Assembly (NCBI RefSeq): GCF_020215705.1
Contig: NZ_JAIWNB010000008.1
Span: 1 to 64,000, forward strand
DNA: 64,000 bases
Direction of reading: 5' to 3'
Source of the DNA: Nonomuraea aurantiaca
GTDB taxonomy: Bacteria > Actinomycetota > Actinomycetes > Streptosporangiales > Streptosporangiaceae
Shown here in pieces: positions 49,798 through 57,973 of the stretch. The notes beneath the pieces were generated by a model, which saw only the letters and a list, made by a program, of their open reading frames with translations, did not search any database and was not told where the DNA came from. The translations under genes were made by a program, and so were the position numbers. Numbering within the stretch: position 1 is the stretch's first letter; every line of letters begins with the position of its first letter.

Positions 49798-50432
49798 TCC
49801 TGGCCGAGGACTCGACGCTGCTGCGCGAGGGCCTGCTGCGGCTGCTCGTGGAGGAGGGCCATGAGGTGCCGGCCGCCGTGGGCGACGGTCCCGCCCTGGT
49901 CGAAGCGGTGGCCGCGCACGAGCCTGACATCGTGGTGGTCGACGTACGGATGCCGCCGACCCACACCGACGAGGGCCTGCGCGCCGCACTGGAGATCAGG
50001 CGCCGCTGGCCCACTGTCAAGGTGCTGGTCCTTTCGCAATACGTGGAGAAGAAATACGCCACGGAGCTGATGAGCGGTGACGTGGAAGGCGTCGGATACC
50101 TGCTCAAGGACCGGGTGGCGCAGGTGGCCGACTTCCTCGACGCGCTCGACCGGGTGGGCGCCGGGGGAGCGGCGTTCGATCCCGAGGTCGTGCGCCAACT
50201 GCTGGCCCGCACCACTCAACTCGATCCACTGGCCCGCCTCACTCCTCGGGAGCGCGACGTCCTCGAACGCATGGCCCAGGGCCTGACGAACGCCTCGATC
50301 GCCCAGGCCATGCACGTGTCACAGAGCGCCGTGGAGAAGCACGTCAATTCGCTCTTCGACAAGCTAGGGCTGTCTCACCACACCGGCTACAGCCGTCGCG
50401 TGCTGGCCGTGCTGCGCTTCCTGGAGTCGTGA
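49788..50432 (+). CDS. LuxR/NarL-type response regulator
   Basis: This 214-residue regulator has a receiver domain (RVILAEDSTLLREGLLRLLV, phospho-acceptor Asp52 in IVVVDVRMPP, VLVLSQYVEKKYA) and a C-terminal LuxR helix-turn-helix (LTPRERDVLERMAQGLTNAS, IAQAMHVSQSAVEKHVNSLF). GTG start at 49788, overlapping the kinase gene. Its own stop overlaps a further GTG (GTGA), which starts a truncated ORF. Confidence 0.95.
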   Translation: MRVILAEDSTLLREGLLRLLVEEGHEVPAAVGDGPALVEAVAAHEPDIVVVDVRMPPTHTDEGLRAALEIRRRWPTVKVLVLSQYVEKKYATELMSGDVEGVGYLLKDRVAQVADFLDALDRVGAGGAAFDPEVVRQLLARTTQLDPLARLTPRERDVLERMAQGLTNASIAQAMHVSQSAVEKHVNSLFDKLGLSHHTGYSRRVLAVLRFLES

Positions 50433-50665
50433 CAGCGGTCATTGACTGCCGCCGGGCTCCGCTGCTCGACGCCGCTGCCTTCACCGCCGAACTGCGCGGC
50501 AAGCTGACCGCCGCAGCGGCCGAGGCCGACGGCGGCTACCCCGACAACGAGGATCTGTTCATCGAATGGTGGCACCGCTTCGGGCCGGAGGTCAGACGCG
50601 GAGCAGGTCGGTCGAGACCGTCCAGAGGCGCTTGGCGGCGGTGGGATCGAGCGCCCATTCCTTGA
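50429..50665 (+). pseudogene. 5' gene fragment following the response regulator
   Basis: A GTG overlapping the regulator stop (GTGA) opens about 54 codons of normal-looking protein (VIDCRRAPLLDAAAFTAELR, then AEADGGYPDNEDLFIEWWHR and FGPE). At about 50590 the frame turns into arginine-rich sequence antisense to an SDR fragment. It seems to be the beginning of a third gene of the operon whose remainder was deleted. I do not recognise the family. Confidence 0.5.
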
Positions 50666-50870
50666 CACCGTGCGGGTGCTGCGCGAGGCCGGCGTCGTCC
50701 GGCACGGTGTAAGCCTCTTGTGAATCGTCGAGGTAGTGGCCTCCGGAGTGAGCGAACTCCGGGGCGACGGCCGCGACGATGCTGGTGGCGGCTCCCTGCT
50801 CGACCGTTTTGTAGGTGAAGACTCCGGCGGCCTCGGCCGCATCGAGCGACGCCCTGAAGACGCCTGGGCG
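50592..50870 (-). pseudogene. SDR oxidoreductase C-terminal remnant
   Basis: Read leftwards: DAAEAAGVFTYKTVEQGAAT, SIVAAVAPEFAHSGGHYLDD and then GVKEWALDPTAAKRLWTVST to the stop at 50592. This is the C-terminal quarter of a retinol-dehydrogenase-like SDR, similar in kind to the remnant at 18949. Catalytic and cofactor-binding parts are missing. It is joined tail to tail to a fragment of another gene. Confidence 0.75.
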
Positions 50871-51174
50871 GCGTGCTGGTCTGCCATGGCACGCCCTCCG
50901 ATGTTCCGGTGGTTCAGGGGCTTCGGGGGCTGGTGAAATCAGGGGCCTGAGCGGCGAATTCTTATGCCATCGCTGACACCGGACGGAGAGCTTCGGCTGG
51001 CAGCGGAAGCCGAGCGACTGCGCGGACACGGCTACGGCTCGGCTGCGCCCGGGGTGGGAGGCAGGGTCTCGGGGAGTTGAGGTCGGCGTTCAGCGGGCTA
51101 TCTGCGATGTTCGGTGAGCTGGGGAGCGCACAGTGACGTTCCTGGAACGGCGCTATCGGCGACCGCCCGCCCGC
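50871..51174. other. Region without a convincing gene
   Basis: The only coding-like element is a 38-codon plus-strand frame at 50964-51080 (MPSLTPDGELRLAAEAERLR and a glycine-rich tail). It begins like a real protein and then fades, and may be another truncated gene start. No ribosome site, hairpin or repeat of note is present. Confidence 0.4.
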
Positions 51175-51291
51175 TCAGTGCACAGGACCGGAGCCGCGGG
51201 GGTCGAGCAAGATGATGATGGTCAGAAAGACGATCCAAGCGAGAACCGCAGCCATGAGGAGCCGGCTCAGCGAGAACTTGGCGGGTTTCAC
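51175..51291 (-). CDS. Single-pass micro-membrane protein coupled to CorA
   Basis: This 38-residue ORF starts with a GTG whose GTGA overlaps the CorA stop, so it would be translated by reinitiation. It has a basic N-terminus (VKPAKFSLSR), one hydrophobic helix (LLMAAVLAWIVFLTIIILL) and a short polar tail (DPRGSGPVH), placing the N-terminus inside. Small single-helix proteins often modulate transporters; a link to CorA is inferred only from coupling. It is below usual annotation length and easily missed. Confidence 0.6.
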   Translation of the reverse strand: MKPAKFSLSRLLMAAVLAWIVFLTIIILLDPRGSGPVH

Positions 51292-52289
51292 AGCCACCCA
51301 CTCTTGCGCAGCAGCCGGTGGACGATGACTGTGGCGATGACCATGACGCTCAGGCTCAGGGGGTAGCCGAGCAGCCAGTGCAGCTCGGGTACGTAGTCGA
51401 AGTTCATGCCGTAGATCCCGGCGATCATCGTGGGTACGGCGATGAGGGCCGCCCACGAGGAGATCTTGCGCATGTCGACGTTCTGCTGGATGGCCGCCGC
51501 GCTCTGCTCACGGCTCACCAGGGCCAGGTGGGCGCTCAGGGCGCTGGTGAGCAGTTCGTTGTGCTCGTCGACTTGGGCGTCCACACGTAGCAGGTGGTCC
51601 AGGACGTCACGGAACTGGTCGCGGACGACGGTGCACAACTCCACCCGGCCTTTGACGATCTCCTCCAGGACCGGCACCAGAGGATCCTGAGCCGCGCGGA
51701 ACTCCAGCACCTCGCGCTTGAGAGAGTAGATGTCCTCGGTGACATCGGCCTGCTCACCGCTGAAGACACGTCGCTCCAGGACGATGAGGTCGTGTTCGAC
51801 CTCGTGGGAGATCTGGGAGTACGTGTCGACGACCTGGTCGCAGATCGCGTAGAGCACCCCGGAAGGCCCAGCGGCCAGCAGGTCGGGGTCGGATTCGATG
51901 CGCCGACGCACCCCGGTCAGAGGATTGGCCTGGCCGTGGCGGACGCTGATGACGAAGTCGCTCCCCAGGAACAGATTGATCTCGCCGACCTCGATGTCAG
52001 AGCTGTCCTCCACGTAGAGCAGCGGCTTGAGCACCAAGAACAGGGTGTCGTCATAGCGTTCGAGCTTGGGCCGCTGGTGGGCGTGGATGGCGTCTTCCAC
52101 GGCCAGCGGATGCAGCTTCACCTCGCGGGTGATGAGGTCGAACTCCTCCTGGGTGGGCTCGTGCAGACCGATCCACAAGAAGCAGTCGCCTCTGGCTCGG
52201 GCGTCACCGAAGGCGTCACTGATGTCGCCGCTGATGGTCTCGCGCACGCCGTTGCAGTAGATCGCCTTGTCCACAATCACATCAGGCAT
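51288..52289 (-). CDS. corA: CorA-family magnesium/cobalt transport protein
   Basis: This 333-residue protein would form a pentameric divalent-cation channel. It has a large N-terminal cytoplasmic domain (WIGLHEPTQEEFDLITREVK, LHPLAVEDAIHAHQRPKLER with the HAHQRPK signature), a long stalk helix and two C-terminal membrane helices. The first ends in the diagnostic GMN filter (MIAGIYGMNFDYVPEL), and the second is followed by the basic tail LLRKSGWL. ATG at 52289. The stop overlaps the micro-membrane ORF. Confidence 0.95.
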   Translation of the reverse strand: MPDVIVDKAIYCNGVRETISGDISDAFGDARARGDCFLWIGLHEPTQEEFDLITREVKLHPLAVEDAIHAHQRPKLERYDDTLFLVLKPLLYVEDSSDIEVGEINLFLGSDFVISVRHGQANPLTGVRRRIESDPDLLAAGPSGVLYAICDQVVDTYSQISHEVEHDLIVLERRVFSGEQADVTEDIYSLKREVLEFRAAQDPLVPVLEEIVKGRVELCTVVRDQFRDVLDHLLRVDAQVDEHNELLTSALSAHLALVSREQSAAAIQQNVDMRKISSWAALIAVPTMIAGIYGMNFDYVPELHWLLGYPLSLSVMVIATVIVHRLLRKSGWL

Positions 52290-52348
52290 TCTGACCTATC
52301 CCAACAACCCTCCCAACTCTTCGCGCCCTCGCGGTCCACACGCTTCGG

Positions 52349-52900
52349 CTATCCGGAGGCCGGATCGGCTGGGCAGAACTCCGACTGAAGCACGTCCGTG
52401 AGCGTGCCGATCGGGTTGTTCCAGTCGCCGTTCACATTGCTCACCACCAAGCGCTCGCCGTCGCGGCTGCCCATCGCGTACGAATACGAGCCGCTGATGG
52501 CGCCCGCGGCACCCCAGACCGTCACGCCGCACGACAGCTTCTGTGAGAAGACGCCGAGCCCGTAGGTGGTGTTGGGGATCCATTTGCCCCCTGTCGAGAC
52601 GGTGGTGAGCATCTCCCGCTGCTCGGCGGGCGCGAGAAGGCGGCCACGTAGCAGCGCGCTGACGAACCGGTCGAGATCCTTGACCGTCGACACCATGCCG
52701 CCGGCCGCCCAGCCCGTGGACGCGTTCATCTCGGTCACGTCGTAGACCTTGGCGTCGGGGCCGGTCACGAACAGCGTCGAGTAGTGGCGCGCGTGTGGCC
52801 CGCGAATCACCGTGTCGTCGCCCGGCAAGGACGTCCCGGTCAGAGCCAGCGGGCGGACGATCCGCCGCGAGATCTCGTCGGCGAGAGTCCGGCCGGTCAC
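52349..52900 (-). pseudogene. Beta-lactamase-fold serine hydrolase, 5'-truncated
   Basis: The 183-residue frame begins TGRTLADEISRRIVRPLALT and continues ASTGWAAGGMVSTVKDLDRF and YGLGVFSQKLSCGVTVWGAA, with a C-terminal GxxS-type motif region (AGAISGSYSYAMGSRDG). This is the second half of a D-alanyl-D-alanine carboxypeptidase/class C-like hydrolase. The first half with the catalytic SxxK and Tyr is missing and is replaced at about 52905 by unrelated DNA next to the P450 stop. It should be inactive. Confidence 0.8.
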
Positions 52901-52966
52901 CCGTAACCGTCGCCATGCCGACGATCACGCGGGCTGTGCGAGTGAGCGAGCAGATCTTTCCATCGG

Positions 52967-54154
52967 TCACGTCTCGTCCCAGGTGACCGGTAGCCGGTGC
53001 ACGCCGTACACATCCGAGTGGGCGCGCAGCGGCACCTCCTCCGGCGGGATGGCCAGGCGCAGCGTCGGGAAGCGGGTGACCAGCGCGGGGAAGGCGACCC
53101 GCATCTCCACGCGGGCCAGTTGCTGACCGAGGCACTGGTGGACGCCGTGGCCGAAGGAGAGGTGCCCGGTGGCGTTCCGGCGCAGGTCGAGAGTGTCGGG
53201 GTCGGCGTACTTCGCCGGGTCGCGGTTGGCGGCCTGGACCGAGAGGATGACCGTGTCGCCGGCCTTGATCAGGTGACCGTCCAGCTCGACCTCTTCCAGC
53301 GCCGTCCGTACCCCGGTGTGGGTGATGCTCAGGTAGCGCAGCAGTTCCTCGACGGCCTGGTCGGCGATGCCCGGGTCGGCGCGCAGGGCGGCGAGCTGGC
53401 CGGGGTGGGACAGCAGGGCGAAGGTGCCCAGGGCGAGCATGTTGGCGGTGGTGTCGAGACCGGCGGCCAGCAGCAGCGCCCCGATGTTGGCGAGCTCCTC
53501 ATCGGTGAGGTCACCGCTGGTCAGGTCGCTGAGCAGGTCGTCGGTGGGCTCGGCGCGCTTGGCGAGTACGAGCTCGCGCAGGGTCGTCTGCAGCGCGGCG
53601 CCGGCGCCGTAGCGCTCCTCCAGCGCGAGGTCCTGGTCGTTCACCGCCGCCGCGTGACGCTGGAAGGACTCGCGGTCGGCATGGGGGATGCCGAGCAGCT
53701 CGCAGATCATCAGCGCGGGGATCGGTTGCGCGTACGCCGTCACCAGGTCCACCGGCGGGCCGTGCCGCTCCATGGCGTCCAGAAGCTCGGCGGTGATCTG
53801 CTCGACGCGCTCGGTGAGCAGGCGCATCCGGCGGACGGTGAACTTCGCGGTGAGCAGGCTGCGGTAGCGGGTGTGCTCGGGCGGGTCCATCCCGATGAAC
53901 ATTCCGGGCGGCGCGGGTGGGGGCTGCTCCGCGTCTGCCGGACCCGGCAGCGTGGAGCGCATGAGCTCGTGCCGTGAGCTGAAGCGGGGGTCGGCCGTCA
54001 CCGCGCGGGCCAGGGCGTGGCCGGTGACCAGCCAGCCCACGTGCCCGTCGGGGAAGGCCAGCCGGCTCAGCGGCCGCCGCCGCGCCAGCTCCTCGGGCGG
54101 GTCGAAGGGACAGCCTGCGGGGCGCGTCATGGGAAGCGCTGCCAAGACGGTCAT
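52967..54154 (-). CDS. Cytochrome P450 (CYP105/107-like)
   Basis: This 395-residue soluble monooxygenase has the I-helix LLLAAGLDTTANML (228-241), K-helix E270-x-x-R273 and the haem loop FGHGVHQCLGQQLAR with Cys341. FIGMDPPEHTRYRSLLTAKF is the usual C-helix region. The group hydroxylates macrolides, terpenoids and xenobiotics. The ATG at 54154 has GGAGGAG upstream. It is divergent from a helix-turn-helix regulator across an AT-rich intergenic region with TTGCAAT-type repeats. Confidence 0.94.
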   Translation of the reverse strand: MTVLAALPMTRPAGCPFDPPEELARRRPLSRLAFPDGHVGWLVTGHALARAVTADPRFSSRHELMRSTLPGPADAEQPPPAPPGMFIGMDPPEHTRYRSLLTAKFTVRRMRLLTERVEQITAELLDAMERHGPPVDLVTAYAQPIPALMICELLGIPHADRESFQRHAAAVNDQDLALEERYGAGAALQTTLRELVLAKRAEPTDDLLSDLTSGDLTDEELANIGALLLAAGLDTTANMLALGTFALLSHPGQLAALRADPGIADQAVEELLRYLSITHTGVRTALEEVELDGHLIKAGDTVILSVQAANRDPAKYADPDTLDLRRNATGHLSFGHGVHQCLGQQLARVEMRVAFPALVTRFPTLRLAIPPEEVPLRAHSDVYGVHRLPVTWDET

Positions 54155-54207
54155 CTCTCCTCCTTGAAGTCGCGATAGTACGTCTTCAGAACTGGCCAAA
54201 AGCTACG

Positions 54208-54340
54208 TTGCATTCACTAAAATGTCAATCCGTCCGACCGATATTTCTGCATTTATACAGGCTAATGGCGGCAAGAATTGCAATGGCTCTACGCTCGAAT
54301 GCAACGACAGAGTTGCAATGGGGTGCGGACGAACGCAATA
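54208..54340. promoter_or_regulatory. Repeated TTGCAAT-type sites in the divergent P450/HTH promoter
   Basis: GTTGCATTC (54208-54216) is the exact reverse complement of GAATGCAAC (54297-54305). ATTGCAATGG (54277-54286) and GTTGCAATGG (54312-54321) are near-identical direct copies, and GAACGCAATA follows at 54331-54340. The region is unusually AT-rich for the window. It looks like a multi-site operator for the regulator at 54375. Confidence 0.65.
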
Positions 54341-54374
54341 ATGGCCATCGGACGAGCGACAGGGGGCGAAGACG

Positions 54375-55103
54375 GTGCCAGGAGGCAGGCTGACCAACCA
54401 GGACCGCCGGCAGATCGCCGCGGGAATGGCCGAGGGGCTCACCTACGCCGAGATCGCCAGGGGCCTGGGCCGGCCGACGTCGACCATCACGCGGGAGGTC
54501 ATGCGCAACGGTGGCTCGCGCGGCTACCGGGCCGATCAGGCGCACCAGGCCACCGAAGGGCGCGCGCGCCGTCGCCGGACCGCCTCGGCGCCGGCCGCGC
54601 CCGCCACCACCGCCGCCTACGGACGTGACCCCGAAGCGGTGCACGACTTCACGGAACGCGTCACCGCGCTGCTGCTCCAGACGGGACTCCCGCGAATGAT
54701 CGCCAGAGTGCTGAGCTGCCTGTACGCCACCGACAGCGGCAGCCTCACCGCCGCCGAGCTGGTCCAGCGGCTGCGGGTCAGCCCGGCGTCGATCTCCATG
54801 GCCGTCGGTTACCTCGAAGAGCAGGGCCTGATCAGGCGCGAACGCGACGCCCGGCGACGGCGCGAGCGCTACGTCATCGACGACGACGTCTGGTGTCAGG
54901 CGTTCCTGATGAGCGCCCAGAGAAACGCCATGCTGGCCGACATCGCTCTGGAGGGAGCCGAGATCCTGGGCGCCGCCACACCCGCCGGCGCCCGGTCAGC
55001 GTACATGGGCCAGTTCCTCAAGCACATGAGCGAGGACATGGTCCAGCTGGCCGAGCACTGGCGGGAGACGCTCGCGGCGAAGCGGCGCGCCGCAAGCACA
55101 TAA
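54375..55103 (+). CDS. Dual-HTH regulator (IS30-like HTH plus GbsR/MarR-like winged helix)
   Basis: This 242-residue protein has two separable DNA-binding units. Residues 5-45 (RLTNQDRRQIAAGMAEGLTY, AEIARGLGRPTSTITREVMR) form an HTH_38 as in IS30 transposases. After a basic linker comes a MarR/GbsR-type winged helix (LPRMIARVLSCLYATDSGSL, LRVSPASISMAVGYLEEQGL, IRRERDARRRRERYVI). The GTG at 54375 gives the full N-terminal HTH. It probably regulates the divergent P450. The combination is known in some actinomycetes but is unusual. Confidence 0.85.
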   Translation: MPGGRLTNQDRRQIAAGMAEGLTYAEIARGLGRPTSTITREVMRNGGSRGYRADQAHQATEGRARRRRTASAPAAPATTAAYGRDPEAVHDFTERVTALLLQTGLPRMIARVLSCLYATDSGSLTAAELVQRLRVSPASISMAVGYLEEQGLIRRERDARRRRERYVIDDDVWCQAFLMSAQRNAMLADIALEGAEILGAATPAGARSAYMGQFLKHMSEDMVQLAEHWRETLAAKRRAAST

Positions 55104-55135
55104 GACGCGAGCACATAAGAGTGGACGTGGACCGT

Positions 55136-55729
55136 TCACTTCCCGGTGGGCTGGGCGCGGACGTGCAGGCGTTCGCCCTGCGGGCCGAACAGGGACAGCA
55201 GCTCGACCGGATCGCGACCGGCGTTGCCGAACCAGTGCGGGATACGCGTGTCGAACTCGGCCACCTCGCCGGGCGTGAGGATCACGTCGTGCTCGCCGAG
55301 GACCAGGCGCAGCCGCCCGGCCAGGACATAGAGCCATTCGTAACCCTCGTGCACGCGGGGATCGGGCTCGGTGCCGGGCCAGTTCGGCGGCATGACCTGC
55401 TTGAACGCCTGAAGCCCGCCGGGCCGGCGGGTGAGCGGGATGAAGGTGGAGCCGAAGCGCTGGAACGAGCGCAGCTGCACGCGCGGGTCCCCGGTGGGCG
55501 GCGCGTCGACGAGCTCGTCCAGCGTCACCTGATGGGCGCGCGCCAGGGGCAGCAACAACTCCAAGGTCGGGCGGCGCTGCCCGGACTCCAGCCGCGACAA
55601 CGTGCTGATCGAGATGCCGGTCGACTCCGACAGCTCGGTCAGGGTGGCTCCGCGCTGCTGGCGCAGGGTCCGCAGCCGCGGCCCGACGGCATGCAGAACG
55701 TCGTCCAGAGCCGGCTCGTCATCGTCCAT
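55136..55729 (-). CDS. XRE-family regulator with C-terminal cupin
   Basis: This 197-residue regulator has an N-terminal helix-turn-helix (GPRLRTLRQQRGATLTELSE, STGISISTLSRLESGQRRPT) and a C-terminal small-molecule cupin (HEGYEWLYVLAGRLRLVLGE, PGEVAEFDTRIPHWFGN). The ATG at 55729 is preceded by AGGTGG. Such proteins usually control amine, sugar or amino-acid catabolism. The P450 regulator gene ends 33 bases away, tail to tail. Confidence 0.93.
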   Translation of the reverse strand: MDDDEPALDDVLHAVGPRLRTLRQQRGATLTELSESTGISISTLSRLESGQRRPTLELLLPLARAHQVTLDELVDAPPTGDPRVQLRSFQRFGSTFIPLTRRPGGLQAFKQVMPPNWPGTEPDPRVHEGYEWLYVLAGRLRLVLGEHDVILTPGEVAEFDTRIPHWFGNAGRDPVELLSLFGPQGERLHVRAQPTGK

Positions 55730-55759
55730 GAAATCCACCTTGCCACAACGGCAAACACC

Positions 55760-56731
55760 TCAGCCGGCCGACTGCGCGTTCACCAGCGCCTCCCCGGCAT
55801 CCGTACGGTCATAGAACACCGACCGCCCGGCCCGCCGGCGCCGTACCAGCTGGGAGTCGAGCAGGACCTTGAGATGCCGGCCCACCGAGCCCAGGCCCTG
55901 ACCAGTCAGCGCGACGAGCTGGGTGGTGCTCTTCGGGGTGTCGAGCAGCATCAGGACGTTGGCCCGCGCGGGCCCGAGCAGCCTGCCCAGCGCCTCGGGC
56001 ACCGGCGCGCGACCGGCTTCGGCCAGCGCGCCGGAGCACGGATACACCACCGCGTGCCGGTGCGCCGTGTCCCACGAGACCCAGGTCTGGCTCGGGGTGA
56101 CAGGGACGAACATCAGCCGCGCCCCCGACAGCTCGCGCGGCGGGTAGTCGTACGTGCTGATCTGCAGCCGGTTCTCGCCCAGCCAGCGCATCCCGGGGCG
56201 CATGTCGTCGAGGGTCGCCGCCCAGCCGCCCTGGCTCAGCCGCGCGGTGCGGGCGATGACGTCGGCCTCGATGATCCGCCGGCGGCGCGGCCAGGAGGGG
56301 AGCACCGCCTGGGTCCACACCCACTCCAGCACGTCGGCGGTGCGTTGCGGCAGGTCGCCGCGGTGGAGCCGGGCGGGCAGGGGACCGCCGAGCGACACGG
56401 TCAGGTCCGCGCGGGCGGCCTCGGGCGGGGTGTCCCGGATGCGTGCGAGCTCCTGCTCGAAGACGGGCTCGGCGTCGTCGGAGGGCGTAGGGGTGAGGAA
56501 GTCGGCGTTCCAGCTGCGGCCCAGAGCGGCCCGGATGAGCAGCGCGGTGATCGGGTCACTGGCCTGCCGGGCGCGGTAGGCGGGCAGGTGGGCGTCGAGC
56601 CACGCGCGCTCGCCCGGATGCGCGGCCGTGCCCCGCTCCAGGGTCTTCAGGCTCGCGATGGCCTCGGCCAGGGGTGAGACGACGAACCGGCTGCCCGCGA
56701 GCGTGTCCGCGTTGACCTGCCACCAGCCCAT
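55760..56731 (-). CDS. ArsR-type winged-helix regulator with DUF5937-like N-terminus
   Basis: This 323-residue protein has a long N-terminal sensory region (FVVSPLAEAIASLKTLERGT, HPGERAWLDAHLPAYRARQA) and a C-terminal winged helix (RANVLMLLDTPKSTTQLVAL, TGQGLGSVGRHLKVLLDSQL, VRRRRAGRSVFYDRT). The ATG at 56731 has GGAGG eight bases upstream. It is divergent from an MFS exporter and the two share a short gap with an inverted repeat, the classical regulator-exporter arrangement. Confidence 0.9.
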   Translation of the reverse strand: MGWWQVNADTLAGSRFVVSPLAEAIASLKTLERGTAAHPGERAWLDAHLPAYRARQASDPITALLIRAALGRSWNADFLTPTPSDDAEPVFEQELARIRDTPPEAARADLTVSLGGPLPARLHRGDLPQRTADVLEWVWTQAVLPSWPRRRRIIEADVIARTARLSQGGWAATLDDMRPGMRWLGENRLQISTYDYPPRELSGARLMFVPVTPSQTWVSWDTAHRHAVVYPCSGALAEAGRAPVPEALGRLLGPARANVLMLLDTPKSTTQLVALTGQGLGSVGRHLKVLLDSQLVRRRRAGRSVFYDRTDAGEALVNAQSAG

Positions 56732-56732
56732 G

Positions 56733-56752
56733 GTTTCGCCTCCCTGCGAAAC
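56733..56752. promoter_or_regulatory. Inverted repeat between the ArsR-like gene and the MFS exporter
   Basis: GTTTCGC-CTCCCT-GCGAAAC has perfect seven-base arms. It covers the ribosome site of the regulator gene and lies 39 bases before the exporter start, so it could work as an autoregulatory operator. Confidence 0.6.
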
Positions 56753-56791
56753 ATTAACGCCCCGCCGACACGGCCCCGGACACTGTCCGCC

Positions 56792-57973
56792 ATGCGCACC
56801 TATCGCGAGCTTTTCCGGACGCCGGAGTTCACGCCGCTGTTCCTGACCGCCGCCGTGCAGGGGGCCGGCCAAACGGTGAGCGGGCTGGCCCTGGGAACGC
56901 TGGTCTACTCGGCGACCGGCTCGCCGCTGCTGTCGGCCCTGGCCATGTTCGGGCCGGCCCTGGTTCAGGTGATCGGGGCGGCCACGCTGCTGTCGGCGGC
57001 CGACCGGTTACCGCCGCGGGCCGCGCTGACGGGTCTGGCGCTGGTCTTCGGCCTGTTCACCGCCGCGCAGGCCGTCCCGGGGCTGGCGGTGTGGGCCGTC
57101 TTCGCGCTGCTGCTGGGACAGGGGTTGATCGCCTCGCTGGGCGGGGGAGTGCGCTACGGGCTGCTCAACGAGATCCTGTCGCGGGAGGGGTATCTGCTCG
57201 GCCGCTCGATGTTCAACATGTCCGACGGCGCCGTGCAGATCTGCGGGTACGCGCTCGGCGGCGTGCTCGTGGCCGTCCTGTCACCGCGCGGCGCGCTCCT
57301 GACCGGCGCGGCCCTGTACCTCACCGCGGCGGCGGTGGCCCGCTTCGGCCTCAGCCGCCGGCCGCCGCGGGCCGCCGGACGGCCGTCGATCACCGAGACC
57401 TGGCGGGACAACGCGCGGCTGTGGTCGGCCAAGCCGCGCCGCTACGTCTACCTCGCCATGTGGGTGCCCAACGGGTTGATCGTCGGCTGCGAGTCCCTTT
57501 TCGTGCCGTATGCGCCCGAGCAGGCGGGACTCCTGTTCGCCTGTGCCGCGCTCGGCATGCTGGCCGGTGACGTCGTGGCCGGCCGGTTCGTGCCGCCGGG
57601 GTGGAGGGAACGGCTCCGGGTGCCGCTGTGCCTGGTGCTCGCCCTGCCGTACCTGATCTTCATCCTGCACCCCTCGCTGCCCGTCGCGGTGGCGGCGATC
57701 GTGCTCGCCTCGACGGGGTACTCGGCGAGCCTGCTGCTCCAGGAGCGCCTGATGGCGCTGACCCCGGAGGAGCTGAGCGGGCACGCCCTGGGGCTGCACT
57801 CCTCGGGGATGGTCACCATGCAGGGCGTGAGTGCCGCGCTCGCGGGTGCCGTGGCGCAGCTGACCTCGCCGGCGACGGCGATAACGGTGCTGGCGGCGGC
57901 CTCGGTCGCGGTCACCCTGGTGTTGGCCCCCGGACTGCGGCAACGGCTACCAGCGGTCCACCTGGGCTCCTGA
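56792..57973 (+). CDS. Major-facilitator-superfamily transporter
   Basis: This 393-residue protein has 11-12 hydrophobic helices and the MFS layout of drug exporters. It reads FTPLFLTAAVQGAGQTVSGL, LSALAMFGPALVQVIGAATL, RYGLLNEILSREGYLLGRSM, and in the second half ESLFVPYAPEQAGLLFACAA. Conserved arginine/aspartate loops are degenerate, so direction is not certain, but a drug-efflux role is likely. It is divergent from the ArsR-like regulator and ends 27 bases inside the convergent acyltransferase gene. Confidence 0.9.
   Translation: MRTYRELFRTPEFTPLFLTAAVQGAGQTVSGLALGTLVYSATGSPLLSALAMFGPALVQVIGAATLLSAADRLPPRAALTGLALVFGLFTAAQAVPGLAVWAVFALLLGQGLIASLGGGVRYGLLNEILSREGYLLGRSMFNMSDGAVQICGYALGGVLVAVLSPRGALLTGAALYLTAAAVARFGLSRRPPRAAGRPSITETWRDNARLWSAKPRRYVYLAMWVPNGLIVGCESLFVPYAPEQAGLLFACAALGMLAGDVVAGRFVPPGWRERLRVPLCLVLALPYLIFILHPSLPVAVAAIVLASTGYSASLLLQERLMALTPEELSGHALGLHSSGMVTMQGVSAALAGAVAQLTSPATAITVLAAASVAVTLVLAPGLRQRLPAVHLGS

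Noticed and set aside
54893..56677. 594-codon plus-strand frame
   Set aside because: Antisense to the XRE-cupin and ArsR-like genes, both of which have full domain signatures and ribosome sites.
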